Origin: Engelhardtia mirabilis | GTDB lineage: Bacteria; Planctomycetota; UBA1135; GCA-002686595 | Assembly: GCF_007748095.1 (NCBI RefSeq) | Contig: NZ_CP036287.1 | Span: 806,001-870,000 of the forward strand | DNA: 64,000 nucleotides | Reading direction: 5' to 3' | Shown: one piece after another, positions 23,695-32,427 of the stretch | Layout of the letters: every line of letters starts with the position of its first letter | How positions within the stretch are numbered: position 1 is the first letter of the stretch | Made by a program: the position numbers and the translations under genes | Notes under the pieces: generated by a model | What the model saw: only the letters and a program-made list of their open reading frames with translations | Databases searched by the model: none | What the model was told of the DNA's origin: nothing

Positions 23695-26600
23695 TCAGTC
23701 GCTCGTGGCGGACTCGACCGCTTCGGCTCGCTCGAGGTCGACCTCGGCCTGCGGCGGCGCGGCGGCGCGGGGCAGGGAGCGCTCCAGATAGTCGCGCAGG
23801 TGGCTCGCCAGGTCCGTCGCCGAGGCCGGGTCGAGGTCGTCGCCGGCCGCTTCGCGTGCCCGCGAGTCCTGCTCGTCGAGGGGCAGGGGGTGGCGGCGGT
23901 CGATGTGGCCGCGTTCGCTGAGCCAGGCGTCGAGCTGCTCCCGCTTGGCCTTCTTGAAGCGCTTGGCGCGCTCGTCGCGTTCGGCGCCTTCGACCTCGAG
24001 GGCTTCGATCAGTGCCGCGGGGTCGCCGTCCAGGTCGACCAACAGCGACTCGAGGTTGTCGATGAAGACCTCGGAGACCTCGCCCGACGCCTCGAGTTCG
24101 GCGCGACCGATCTTGCGGCCGCGGCCGATGTGCCAGGCCTCGATCGCGGCCCGCGCCACGGCGACGCGGGCGCCGAGGCGCGTCGCACGTTGCTCGTCGC
24201 CCAACGCCCGCGCGGCGCCGCCGCTGCGCGCGAGCTGCTCCCACTGGCCCAGGCTCACGATGCCCTGGCGCAGGAGCACCGCCAGCCCCTCGAGGTCGTC
24301 GCTGAGCAGGTGGAACAGGTGCAGGCGTCCCGCGTCCTCGAAGGCCGCCGGCAGGTGCGCGCCGATCTCCGCGGCGTACTCGCGCGGCGACTTGCCGTCG
24401 GGCTTCGGCACCGATCGCGCCGGCGTCATGGCCAGCTCGACGGCCTCGGCCACCGGCCGCGCCACCTCCTGGGCGCGGTCGATGTGGACCACGCAGGGTT
24501 GCGGCTTGCCGGCCTCGCGGGCGATCTCGCGCCAGGCCACTTCGAGGGTCGGGTCGGCGCCCAGGTAGATCACCTGGCGATCGTCGGCGGCGATCTCGGC
24601 GATGGTCTCGACCATCGAGCGGATGCGCCCGGGATCGCTCATGGAGAAGACCTCGTCGAGCACGATCGGCAGGCGCTCGGCGCCCTCGCCAGTCTCGGCG
24701 AAGGCGATCCGCAGGGACAGCAAGAGCTGCATGCGCGTGCCGTCGGAGAGCTGCTCCAGGCCACGACGCACGCCGTCGACCACGTCCAAGGCCGCGAACT
24801 CGGGCTCGGTACCGCCCGCGTTGTCGACCAACAGGTCGTAGCGTCGATGGGTGAAGCGCGCGAACAGGTCCGCCGCGCGGTCGAGCACGGCCGGCCGACT
24901 CTCGCGTTCGAACTCCTGTTCGACGTCGTCGAGCAGGAAGTCGGAGGCCAGGGCGTCGAAGCGCGCGTCGCGCGCCAGGGCCAGGTCCGAGCGGGCCTCG
25001 TCGCGCTGGGCCAGGGCCAACTCGAAGACGTCGTTGCGGCGCGCCTCCTCCAGCCGCGTGACGATGTCCTGGATCGAGTCGCGCAGGGTGTCGCGCCGCT
25101 CGGCGGAACGCATCAGCGCGTCCAGCCGCGGCTCGAAGCGCGCCTCGAGGGCGGCGTCCTCCAGCTCGGCCGGATCGATTCCGAGGGCGCGGGCGGCGGC
25201 CTGCGCGACCTCTTCCAGTCGCTCCAGGTCCTCGCGCCGGCGCCCCAGCTCGAGCTCCAGGTCGCGGCGCTTCTCGCTCCAGCGCTCGCGGTCCGCGGCG
25301 CGCAGGCCCAGCTCCTCGAGCCGCGCGACCAGCGTGGCGTAGCTCGGGGCGATCAGATCTCCAGCCGCCAACATTGCCACGGCGCCGTTGGTGGCGGCCT
25401 CGCGCGAAGTCGTCGCCGCGGCCAGGGAGCCGCGTTCCTCGGCGTGGCTCAGGCGCGCGTCGCGCCAGGCGACGCAGCGCCGCGTCCACTCGAGCAGCTC
25501 GAGCCCCGCCGCCTCCGGCCGCACGCCGACGCGCTCGGCCCACTCCGCCAGCTCGCGGTCGAGCTCCTCGCGCCGCGCGCTCAGGCGCGCGCGGTCGGTC
25601 GACAGGCGCGCACGCTCGTTGGCCGTGGCCTCGGCGCGGCGCAGGCGCTCGCGCTGCTCGCGCAGGGTGCTGACGCGGTCGCGCACGGGGTGCTGCTCCC
25701 ACACCGCCGGCCGCTGCAGGCCGCGCGCGCGGAAGCTCTCGATGGCGCTCTCGCGCTGCACCCTTGCCGGCGTCGCCGACAGGCGGCGTTGCCACTCGGC
25801 GACCATCACCGCCAGGGCCATGCCCGCCAGCAGGGCGAACCAAGTGGAGAACAGGGCGGCCGCGGCCACGCTCGCCAGGGCCACGACACCGGCGGCTACG
25901 AGCACGCCCTGGGGCAGGGGCCGGTCGTCCACCGGCGCGGCCGCGAGCCAGTTCTCGAGGTCCTCGATCGAGCCGGCCAGGGTCTCGACGCTCACGTCGC
26001 CGGCGATCGCTTCGGGCTCGCCGATGGCGGCCAGTTGGGCTTCGACTGCCTCGACCTCGCGGCGCACCCGCTCGCGCTCGGTCCAGACCTCGTCCAGGTC
26101 ACCGAAGGCCTCGATCGACGGCGGCGTGCCGGGCTCGTGCCCGAGCTCCTCGACGATCGACTCGAGCCGCGCCCGCGTGCGCTCGACCGCTTCGCGTGCG
26201 CGCCGCTCCTCGTCCTCGCGCTGGCGCAGGGACTCGAGGGTCACGCGCGCGGCGCTGAGGTTCGCGCTCGGCGGCAGGGGGCCCAGGGCGTCGATCGCGG
26301 TCAGGCGAGTGCGCACGTCCTCGAGTTGAGCCTCGCGCTCGGCGACTTCGCGGCGCACCGGCAGCAGCCGCTCGCGCGCGTCGCGCGCGCCCTCGATCGC
26401 GGCCCGGGTGGAGGCCAGCTCGCTCGCCGCGCGCTCCGCGGCCTCGACCTCGTCGCGCAGCTCCGACAGACGGTCTTCGTCGTCGGCCAGGTCGCGCAGG
26501 CCCTCCTCGACCCGTCGCAGTTGTTCCTTGGCCTCGCGCAGCTCCTGGGCCTCGTGCGCGCCGAAGCGCTGCCGGCGCGCGGCCTCGCCCAGGGCCTCGC

Positions 26601-27015
26601 GCACCGCCAAGAGGTCGAATCCACCGGCCATGGCGCGGCGCACCTCGGCCGCGAAGCGCGCCTCGGTGTCGCCGGCGGCGAGCAGGGCGCGCGCACCGAT
26701 CGCGTAGCACTCCGCGCGCTCGCGCGTGGGCAGGTCGGGCCGCTTGACGAAGCTGCCGTTCAGGGTCCAGCGCACGCGCCCGCCGCGCTGTTGGGCGCGC
26801 AGCAGGCCGTCGACGGTCTCGAAGCGCCCGTCGAGCTCGGCGTGGCCGAGGTCGTCGTCGTGCTCGAACAGCACCTGTTCGAGGCAGCGGCGGAAGGTGC
26901 TCTTGCCCGACCCGTTGGGGCCCAGGAGCAGCACCACCGGCGCCGCGATGTCCTCGATCGTCAGGCCGTCGGGCAGGCCGGGGACGTCGCGGATCGAGAG
27001 CTGGCGGACCTTCAC
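23695..27015 (-). CDS. yhaN: YhaN-type SMC/SbcC-like ATPase with transmembrane hairpin and C-terminal extension
   Basis: 1106 residues. Walker A GPNGSGKST is at 32-40. Long coiled coils fill about 165-320 and 410-720, interrupted by a hydrophobic hairpin at about 369-406 (VLVAAGVVALASVAAAALF and WFALLAGMALAVMV). The ABC signature LSDGTRMQLLLSLR is near 750 and Walker B LPIVLDEVFSMSD near 783. This is the YhaN/SbcC-like layout, in which the ATPase acts with a Mre11-type nuclease, encoded immediately upstream with a 4-base overlap. Members process DNA ends; the membrane hairpin suggests attachment to the cytoplasmic membrane. After the ATPase head comes an extra 250 residues (FEDAGRLHLFHLLSDDLEGL, IGRGRKIGRAELEASGEVSE) that I do not recognise. 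Confidence 0.85.
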   Translation of the reverse strand: MKVRQLSIRDVPGLPDGLTIEDIAAPVVLLLGPNGSGKSTFRRCLEQVLFEHDDDLGHAELDGRFETVDGLLRAQQRGGRVRWTLNGSFVKRPDLPTRERAECYAIGARALLAAGDTEARFAAEVRRAMAGGFDLLAVREALGEAARRQRFGAHEAQELREAKEQLRRVEEGLRDLADDEDRLSELRDEVEAAERAASELASTRAAIEGARDARERLLPVRREVAEREAQLEDVRTRLTAIDALGPLPPSANLSAARVTLESLRQREDEERRAREAVERTRARLESIVEELGHEPGTPPSIEAFGDLDEVWTERERVRREVEAVEAQLAAIGEPEAIAGDVSVETLAGSIEDLENWLAAAPVDDRPLPQGVLVAAGVVALASVAAAALFSTWFALLAGMALAVMVAEWQRRLSATPARVQRESAIESFRARGLQRPAVWEQHPVRDRVSTLREQRERLRRAEATANERARLSTDRARLSARREELDRELAEWAERVGVRPEAAGLELLEWTRRCVAWRDARLSHAEERGSLAAATTSREAATNGAVAMLAAGDLIAPSYATLVARLEELGLRAADRERWSEKRRDLELELGRRREDLERLEEVAQAAARALGIDPAELEDAALEARFEPRLDALMRSAERRDTLRDSIQDIVTRLEEARRNDVFELALAQRDEARSDLALARDARFDALASDFLLDDVEQEFERESRPAVLDRAADLFARFTHRRYDLLVDNAGGTEPEFAALDVVDGVRRGLEQLSDGTRMQLLLSLRIAFAETGEGAERLPIVLDEVFSMSDPGRIRSMVETIAEIAADDRQVIYLGADPTLEVAWREIAREAGKPQPCVVHIDRAQEVARPVAEAVELAMTPARSVPKPDGKSPREYAAEIGAHLPAAFEDAGRLHLFHLLSDDLEGLAVLLRQGIVSLGQWEQLARSGGAARALGDEQRATRLGARVAVARAAIEAWHIGRGRKIGRAELEASGEVSEVFIDNLESLLVDLDGDPAALIEALEVEGAERDERAKRFKKAKREQLDAWLSERGHIDRRHPLPLDEQDSRAREAAGDDLDPASATDLASHLRDYLERSLPRAAAPPQAEVDLERAEAVESATSD

Positions 27016-28340
27016 GCGTCACCCCCGTCCGCGGTGCCGCGGTTCTGGGCGAGCAGCGATTGCAGCGCCCGCCGCCCGCTGGCGACCAGGCGTCCGCGCA
27101 GGATCTCGTCGTCGTCGGGGCGAGCGAGTTCGTCCGGGAGCTGGCGCCAGGAAGCGTGGCGCGCCAGGTCGTCGGTCAATCGCTCGCGGGCCCGCGCGAT
27201 CAGGCGCTGGCCCTCCTCGTCGCCTGATTCGAGCGCCATCAAGCGCCGCGCGAGCAGGCCCGGATAGCTCGAGTCGCCGGCCAGGCGGCGCAGGTCCACG
27301 GGGGCCGTGCTGCGGTCCTCGAAGGAGGTGATGAAGGTCGGGGTGACCTCGGCCGACAGTTCCTGGCCGATCAGCTCGCGGGTGGCCGCGCGCAGCTCGG
27401 TCCCGCGCTCCGTGTCGCCTTCGAGCACGACGCGCAGGGCCAGGGCGTCGACGCGCTCCAGCTCGTCGGCGGCGGCGGCCCGGAAGGCCGGCACGACCTC
27501 GCGCTCGAGCTGGCTGGCCAGGGCGTCGGCCAGGTCCGCGCCGGCGACGTCGGGCAGGCTGGAGACGTCGAGGGTCACCGTCTGGTAGCGCAGGGGCGCG
27601 AGTGGGACGTGCTTGAAGCGCAGGCTGTGCGGCCCCGCGACCTCGAGCAGCCAAGGTCCGTGGGGCCCGGGCTCGCCGGGATCGAGCCCGGCCACCGAAC
27701 CGAGGTAGCCGATCGGCGCACCGCCGGCCAGGTCGTGGGGGCGATGCACGTGGCCGAGCACCCAGGCGTCGAGGCCGGCGTCCACCAGTTCGCCGCGGTT
27801 GACCGGCGCGTAGTTGCTGTCGCGCACGTCGAGGTCCGCGTGCAAGAGTCCGATCACGGCCTCGTCGCCCGGCCGCGCGCGTCGCCTGGGGAAGTCCGCC
27901 AGGGGCGAGTTGCGCTCCTCGCGACGTCGAAAGGACCAACCCCAGACGCGCACCGACGTTCCGCCCGCCGAGATCAGCGCCGACTGCCAGCGCTCCTCGC
28001 CCATCCCCAGGAGTTCGACCGCACCGATCCGCGCGGCCAGTCGGGGCAGGGCCTCGACGTCGTGGTTGCCGACCACCGCGATGACGCGGATCCCCGCGCC
28101 CACGAGGCGCGCGACGCCGCGCTCGAGGGCGGCGAAGGCGCGGAAGCGGTCCTCGATGCGTTCGACCACGTCGCCGGCCAGCAGCACGGCGGCCACCTTC
28201 TGCTCGAGAGCCAGGTCGACGGTGCGTTGCCAGGCGACCTCGGGGCCGAGGTCGGCGGGGTCGAGGCTGCTCTGGCGGGGGACGCGCGTCGGCCGGCGGC
28301 CGAGGTGCATGTCGCCGACGAGGACGAGGTTGACAGTCAT
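27012..28340 (-). CDS. yhaO: YhaO/SbcD-type metallophosphoesterase (DNA exonuclease subunit)
   Basis: 442 residues from ATG 28340; the frame upstream is non-coding in character. Calcineurin-like phosphoesterase motifs appear in order: VGDMHLG (9-14), LAGDVVERIE (near 57), VVGNHDVEAL (near 92), LLHADL and LGHVHRPHD. The C-terminal 200 residues are the capping region of Mre11/SbcD-like nucleases (YQTVTLDVSSL). It is likely the Mn-dependent nuclease partner of the overlapping ATPase; together they would trim DNA ends or hairpins in repair. The pair is isolated from other repair genes here. Confidence 0.88.
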   Translation of the reverse strand: MTVNLVLVGDMHLGRRPTRVPRQSSLDPADLGPEVAWQRTVDLALEQKVAAVLLAGDVVERIEDRFRAFAALERGVARLVGAGIRVIAVVGNHDVEALPRLAARIGAVELLGMGEERWQSALISAGGTSVRVWGWSFRRREERNSPLADFPRRRARPGDEAVIGLLHADLDVRDSNYAPVNRGELVDAGLDAWVLGHVHRPHDLAGGAPIGYLGSVAGLDPGEPGPHGPWLLEVAGPHSLRFKHVPLAPLRYQTVTLDVSSLPDVAGADLADALASQLEREVVPAFRAAAADELERVDALALRVVLEGDTERGTELRAATRELIGQELSAEVTPTFITSFEDRSTAPVDLRRLAGDSSYPGLLARRLMALESGDEEGQRLIARARERLTDDLARHASWRQLPDELARPDDDEILRGRLVASGRRALQSLLAQNRGTADGGDA

Positions 28341-28411
28341 GGATCGGGGCCGGGACGGGCGGCAGGACGGGCGGCAGAGGGTAGCAGCCGGCCGGCGCGA
28401 GGTGCGGGTAG

Positions 28412-28469
28412 CCACCGCGGGCCCCCGCCCGCCACGGGGAGGACGGATGGAATGGCACGGGGTTACGCC
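28412..28469. repeat. Dispersed intergenic repeat, copy B
   Basis: This 58-base stretch matches copy A (19923-19982): identical CCACCGCGGGCCCCCGCCCG start, GGACGGATGG centre and GGTTACGCC end, with differences between the blocks. It lies between tsaC and yhaO. Confidence 0.7.
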
Positions 28470-28494
28470 CTCGGATGGGAAGAATCGCCTGTGG

Positions 28495-29478
28495 TCAGCC
28501 GGGCGCCGCGGCGCGTTGCAGTCGGTCGAGGACCGCGGACCAGGCCGGGGAGCGGGGCGGGAGCTCGACGATCAGGGAGCGACAACCGGCGGCGTCGGCG
28601 GCCCACAGGGCGGCGAAGAGGCCGGAGGCGTAGTGGCGCGGGTCGCGACCGAGGACCTGGGACCAGGCGACGGGGAGGTCCGGGCGGGCGTCGAGCAGCA
28701 GCAGGCCCGTGGGCCCGGGGGCGCGCCGGGCGGCGTCGGCCAGATCGACCGACTCGACCAGGCTCAGGCGCGCCGCCGGAGCGTAGTGGCGGCGATCTTG
28801 GCCGGGCGACGAGCGCTGGGCGTCGCCGGCCCCGTCGTAGGGCACGAGCTCCGGCAGGACCGCGCGCAGCTGCTCGAGGTCGACGGTGCCCGGGCGCAAG
28901 AGGCGCGCCGGCTCTCGGCTCACGTCGACCACCGCCGACTCGAGCCCCACGGCGCAGGGGCCCGCGTCGATCACGAGGTCGACCCGCGCGCCGAGGCTCG
29001 AGACCACGTGTTCGGCCCGCGTGGGGGAGACGCCCTGGGAGCGGTTGGCGCTGGGCGCGGCGACCGGGCGCCCCAGGCGGCGCAGGATCGCCAGGGTGAT
29101 CGCGCTGGCCGGGGCGCGCAGGGCCACGGTGGGTCCGCCGGCGGCGACGGCCGCGACGACGCTCGCGCCCCGCGGCACCACCAGGGTCACCGGCCCGGGC
29201 CAGAAGGCTCGGGCCATGCGGTCGGCGGCCGCCGGCCATGTGCCGGCCACCGCGCGCGCCGCGCCCACGTCGGGCACGTGGACGATCAGCGGGTTGTGGG
29301 ACGGGCGACCCTTGGCGGCGAAGATCCGCGCCACGGCGCGCTCGTCGTCGGCGCAGGCGGCCAGGCCGTAGACGGTCTCCGTCGGCAGGGCCACCAGCCC
29401 GCCGCCGGCGAGCACTTCCACCGCGCGCGCGATCGCCTCCGCGCCGTTGCCCTCGCCGACCTCGATCACCTCTGCCAT
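28495..29478 (-). CDS. tsaC: L-threonylcarbamoyladenylate synthase (TsaC/Sua5)
   Basis: 327 residues. It makes threonylcarbamoyl-AMP from threonine, bicarbonate and ATP, the first step of t6A37 modification of ANN-decoding tRNAs in the cytoplasm. Diagnostic blocks are LPTETVYGLAA (about 32-42), AKGRPSHNPLIVH (about 55-67, the KxR and substrate loop), FWPGPVTLVV, VALRAPA, AAPSANRSQGVSPT and LESAVVDVS. About 120 residues follow the YrdC core, containing the S-P-G-Q-x-x-x-H-Y-A-P linker (SSPGQDRRHYAPAARL) and a Sua5 C-terminal domain, so it is the long Sua5 form rather than the short TsaC form. Confidence 0.95.
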   Translation of the reverse strand: MAEVIEVGEGNGAEAIARAVEVLAGGGLVALPTETVYGLAACADDERAVARIFAAKGRPSHNPLIVHVPDVGAARAVAGTWPAAADRMARAFWPGPVTLVVPRGASVVAAVAAGGPTVALRAPASAITLAILRRLGRPVAAPSANRSQGVSPTRAEHVVSSLGARVDLVIDAGPCAVGLESAVVDVSREPARLLRPGTVDLEQLRAVLPELVPYDGAGDAQRSSPGQDRRHYAPAARLSLVESVDLADAARRAPGPTGLLLLDARPDLPVAWSQVLGRDPRHYASGLFAALWAADAAGCRSLIVELPPRSPAWSAVLDRLQRAAAPG

Positions 29479-29507
29479 GGGCGGCGGACGTTAGCAAACG
29501 GCGCCGG

Positions 29508-30311
29508 TCACGGGCCGGGCAGCGGCGACACGCGTGTGCCGCTGACGTAGATCCCGGAGACGTCCTCGAGCAGGCCGCCGTCGGCGTCCCAGTAGCGCCA
29601 TTCCCCGACCGGCAGGCCGCGCTCGAAGTCGCCGGCGAACTGCAGCTGGCCGTCGGGGAAATAGGCCTTGGCCGGGCCCTCGGGCAGGCCGTTCACGAAG
29701 GACGTCGTGGCGCGGACGGTGCCGTCGCCGAAGTAGCTGGTCCAGACGCCGACGGCCTTGTCGTCCTCGTACTGGCCCTCGTCCACGCCCATGCTCGGGC
29801 CGAAGGCCTTGAAGGGGCCGTTGCGGACGCCGTCCTCGAACCAGGTCTCGCCGGTCTGGAGCCCGTCGCGGTCGAAGCTGCGCCACAGGCCGTGGCGCCG
29901 CCCGGCGGCGTACTCCCCGCGGCTGCGCGCTTGGCCGTTCTCGTAGAAGTCGATCCAGGAACCCTCGCGGACGCCGCCTTCGAACGTGCCCATGGACTCC
30001 GGGCGACCATTCGGGTGGCAGCGCAGCCAGGTGCCGGACAGCTCGCCGTCGTCGTAGTTGCGCTCGGCCAAGACCGTGCCGTCGGGGGCCAGCTCGCGCC
30101 ACTGGCCGTCCTCGAGGCCGGCGCGGTAGTTGCCTTCGGTGGCCAGGCTCCCGTCGGGGTGGAAGGTGCGCCAGGGTCCGTCCGCGTGACCGTCGACGAT
30201 GCGGCCTTCGCTCCAGACGGTGCCGTCCGGGTAGTGGGTGCGGCGCAGGCCGTCGTCGCAGGCGCACAGGGTCAGGGCCAGCGCCAGGGCGATCGCAGCG
30301 CGGCGCTTCAT
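29508..30311 (-). CDS. MORN/YwqK-like repeat lipoprotein
   Basis: 267 residues from ATG 30311, overlapping the stop of the sulfatase-like gene by 4 bases. The signal peptide ends in a lipobox (LTLCAC). The rest is about ten repeats of roughly 20-23 residues of the form Y-x-D-G-x-x-x-x-x-G-x-x-x-x-G-x-W-x-x-(Y/F) (for example HYPDGTVWSEGRIVDGHADG, FYENGQARSRGEYAAGRRHG). This is the YwqK-type variant of the MORN repeat. Such proteins are often called antitoxins by annotation transfer, but a lipoprotein beside a sulfatase-like gene suggests a surface role. Coupled translation with the upstream gene suggests a joint function. Confidence 0.85.
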   Translation of the reverse strand: MKRRAAIALALALTLCACDDGLRRTHYPDGTVWSEGRIVDGHADGPWRTFHPDGSLATEGNYRAGLEDGQWRELAPDGTVLAERNYDDGELSGTWLRCHPNGRPESMGTFEGGVREGSWIDFYENGQARSRGEYAAGRRHGLWRSFDRDGLQTGETWFEDGVRNGPFKAFGPSMGVDEGQYEDDKAVGVWTSYFGDGTVRATTSFVNGLPEGPAKAYFPDGQLQFAGDFERGLPVGEWRYWDADGGLLEDVSGIYVSGTRVSPLPGP

Positions 30312-31591
30312 TCGGCGTACCCGAGGCGCGAGAGGGCCTCGGCCTCGGCCGCCGAGAGGTCCGACGAGCCGCTGGGGGCCAGGCCGCGGCCGCGCGCGTG
30401 GGCCTCTGCCAGGCGCTGCTCCAACTCTGCGCGCAGCGCTGCCACCAACTCGGGTTCCTCGGCCGCGATGTCCCGCTGTTCCAGGGGATCGGTGGCGAGG
30501 TCGAACAGGAGCACCTGCTGCTGTTTGCGATCGACGATCAGCTTGTGGGAACCGCGCCGGATCGCGTCGAAGGCGACGCCCAGCCGCAGCTCCGAGACCA
30601 GGGCGCGATCGGGACCAGCGCCGCCCGCGAGGATCGGAACCAGGCTGCGGCCGGGCAGGTCCTTGGGGATCGCCACGCCGCACAGCTCCAGCAGCGTGGG
30701 GAACAGGTCCAGGGTGCTGATCGGCTCGGTCACGCGGCGGGGCGCGTAGCCCGGAACGCGCAGGGTCAAGGGGACGCGCACGACCTCCTCGTAGAGGGTC
30801 TGGCCGTGGCCGTGGCTGCCGTGGTCGCGCCACTCCTCGCCGTGGTCGGCCACGAAGACCACCACGGTCTCGTTCGCCAGGCCCAGCTCGTCGAGGCAAC
30901 TCAGCAGCGCGCCGATGTGGTGGTCGGTGAAGGCGATCTCACCGTCGTAGAGGTCGCGATCGGTCTCGGTGCCGAAGGGCTCGCTGAAGCCCTCGTGGGC
31001 CAGGTAGCTGTCGTGGGGGTCGAAGTAGTGGGCCCACAGGAACCACGGCCCGTCGTCGAACCTGTCGGCCGCGACCTTGGCCTCGATGAACGCGCGGGCC
31101 TTGGCGGTGACCTGGTCCGAGGTGATCGCGTTGTGGGAGTCGGCGATGAAGTTGACCAGGTCGTCGTCGAAGTGGGTGAAGCCCTGGTGCAGGCCGTACT
31201 TGACCCCGAGGAAGGTGTGGCTGGCGACGGCGGCGGTGTCGAAGCCGGCCGCGCGCAGGCGCTCGGCGAGGGTGTCGAAACCCAGGGGCAGGGAGCTCGC
31301 GAAGGTGTGGGTGTGGGTCGTCGACGGCAGCTCGCCGGTCATCACCGTGGCGAGGGTCGGCAGGGTCCAGGAGGAGGTCGCGTGGGCCTGCTCGAAGACC
31401 ACGGAGGTCTCGGCCAGCCGCGCCAGGTTGGGGCTCGTGGGACGCCCGTACCCGTAGGGCTCCAGGGCGTCGGCGCGCAGGGTGTCGACCGAGATCAACA
31501 GCAGGTTGGGCACCGGGGGCTCATCGGCCTCACAGCCGGTGAGGCACAGACCCGCGGCGAGGGCGGTGGTCAGGAGGCAGGCGCGCAGCAT
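30308..31591 (-). CDS. Sulfatase-like alkaline-phosphatase-superfamily lipoprotein with Thr at the nucleophile position
   Basis: 427 residues with a lipobox (LCLTGC). Metal-binding LLISVDTLRADAL (D36), the active-site segment ATSSWTLPTLATVMTGELPS, LWAHYFDPHDSYLAH, VVFVADHGEEW and HGHGQTLYEE place it in the sulfatase family. The classical C/S-x-P-x-R formylglycine motif is absent: the equivalent residue is Thr76 and the motif Arg is missing. This variant fits phosphotransferases or phosphodiesterases rather than formylglycine-dependent sulfatases, so true sulfatase activity is doubtful. It ends SAAEAEALSRLGYAE, as in many planctomycete members. Coupled to the MORN-like lipoprotein by ATGA. Confidence 0.85.
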   Translation of the reverse strand: MLRACLLTTALAAGLCLTGCEADEPPVPNLLLISVDTLRADALEPYGYGRPTSPNLARLAETSVVFEQAHATSSWTLPTLATVMTGELPSTTHTHTFASSLPLGFDTLAERLRAAGFDTAAVASHTFLGVKYGLHQGFTHFDDDLVNFIADSHNAITSDQVTAKARAFIEAKVAADRFDDGPWFLWAHYFDPHDSYLAHEGFSEPFGTETDRDLYDGEIAFTDHHIGALLSCLDELGLANETVVVFVADHGEEWRDHGSHGHGQTLYEEVVRVPLTLRVPGYAPRRVTEPISTLDLFPTLLELCGVAIPKDLPGRSLVPILAGGAGPDRALVSELRLGVAFDAIRRGSHKLIVDRKQQQVLLFDLATDPLEQRDIAAEEPELVAALRAELEQRLAEAHARGRGLAPSGSSDLSAAEAEALSRLGYAE

Positions 31592-31645
31592 CGCCGAGCA
31601 TGTTAGCCGGCCCGCCGCGCCGCAGTTCGCCGGGGGAGGACTGGC

Positions 31646-32149
31646 CTACCAGAGCGGCTCGTGTCCGAGCGTCGACAGGGCCGTCTCGTCCTCGCGCTTG
31701 GTGAGGATCAGGTCGGCGTCCTCGCCGCTGCCCCCGGCCTTGCCGTCGGCTCCGAGGCTCTCCACCCGCACGGTCTCGCCCGACACGTCCGAGCGGTACT
31801 GCCAGGGGCGCCCCCAGGGGTCGAGCAGGCGACCGGAGCGGACGTTGCGCGCGGCGGTCAGCATCTCCAACAGAGGTGCTCGCAGAACCCCGCCCCAGAT
31901 GTTCTCGACTCCGATCCCGCTGCGATCCTCGTGGGCCAACGGCAGGGCGTTGAGGTCCTTCGGGAAGCGGCCGCCGTGGTCGGCGGCGAAGCGGTCCAGA
32001 TCTCCGGACAGGGCCATCAGAAACTGGTGCCCGTGGTCCGTCGCCCGCTCTCCACTGTTGTGAAGCAGGTAGAAGCCCCTCAGCGAGGGGATCAGGATCG
32101 TGGCGCCGGTCAGTGCCGTGAGCACGATCTTCAGGAGGAGTCTCTTCAA
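31646..32149 (-). CDS. GspG-like type II pseudopilin-fold protein
   Basis: About 167 residues from TTG 32149. This start is chosen because a membrane helix follows (KRLLLKIVLTALTGATILIP); an in-frame start at 32245 would add 32 residues of poor character. The C-terminal half has FPKDLNALPLAHE, LLDPWGRPWQYRSD and VESLGADGKAGGSGEDADLI. This is the D-P-W-G-x-P-x-x-Y and S-x-G-A-D-G-x-x-G-G-x-G-x-x-A-D pattern of GspG with its calcium site. The helix lacks the classical F-T-L-x-E cleavage site, so it may not be processed as a pilin. No other secretion genes are near; planctomycetes carry many such isolated proteins. Confidence 0.75.
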   Translation of the reverse strand: MKRLLLKIVLTALTGATILIPSLRGFYLLHNSGERATDHGHQFLMALSGDLDRFAADHGGRFPKDLNALPLAHEDRSGIGVENIWGGVLRAPLLEMLTAARNVRSGRLLDPWGRPWQYRSDVSGETVRVESLGADGKAGGSGEDADLILTKREDETALSTLGHEPLW

Positions 32150-32427
32150 GCTGGCGACCGTCGACGGAGGCTCCCCTCTCTTCGACCGGTCGGCCGAGGG
32201 AGTTGTGCCCTCTTGCGGGACTCGAACAGGTACACGGCCTGGCAAGGTGTCGGCCGACTCGGGTGCAAGCCATCGATCGGGGTCCCCGCGGGTCCTAGAC
32301 TCGGGATGGATCCGGAGTTAGTGCACCTCGACCTCTTCCGACGACGGGCGATGATCGATGTCGAAGGGGTTCCGCGCTCCCTGCGGCCTGCCTCCGCCCC
32401 CAACCCCAGCTCCCCGTCCCTCACCTG

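Noticed and set aside
23620..27267. 1215-codon open frame on the plus strand opposite the YhaN-type ATPase gene
   Set aside because: Composition is Arg/Gln/Val-rich with no domain, and the opposite strand carries Walker motifs. It is a shadow caused by high GC in third codon positions.
29508..30311. Toxin-antitoxin antitoxin (YwqK label)
   Set aside because: The protein has a signal peptide and lipobox and no toxin neighbour; the repeat similarity alone does not support an antitoxin role.
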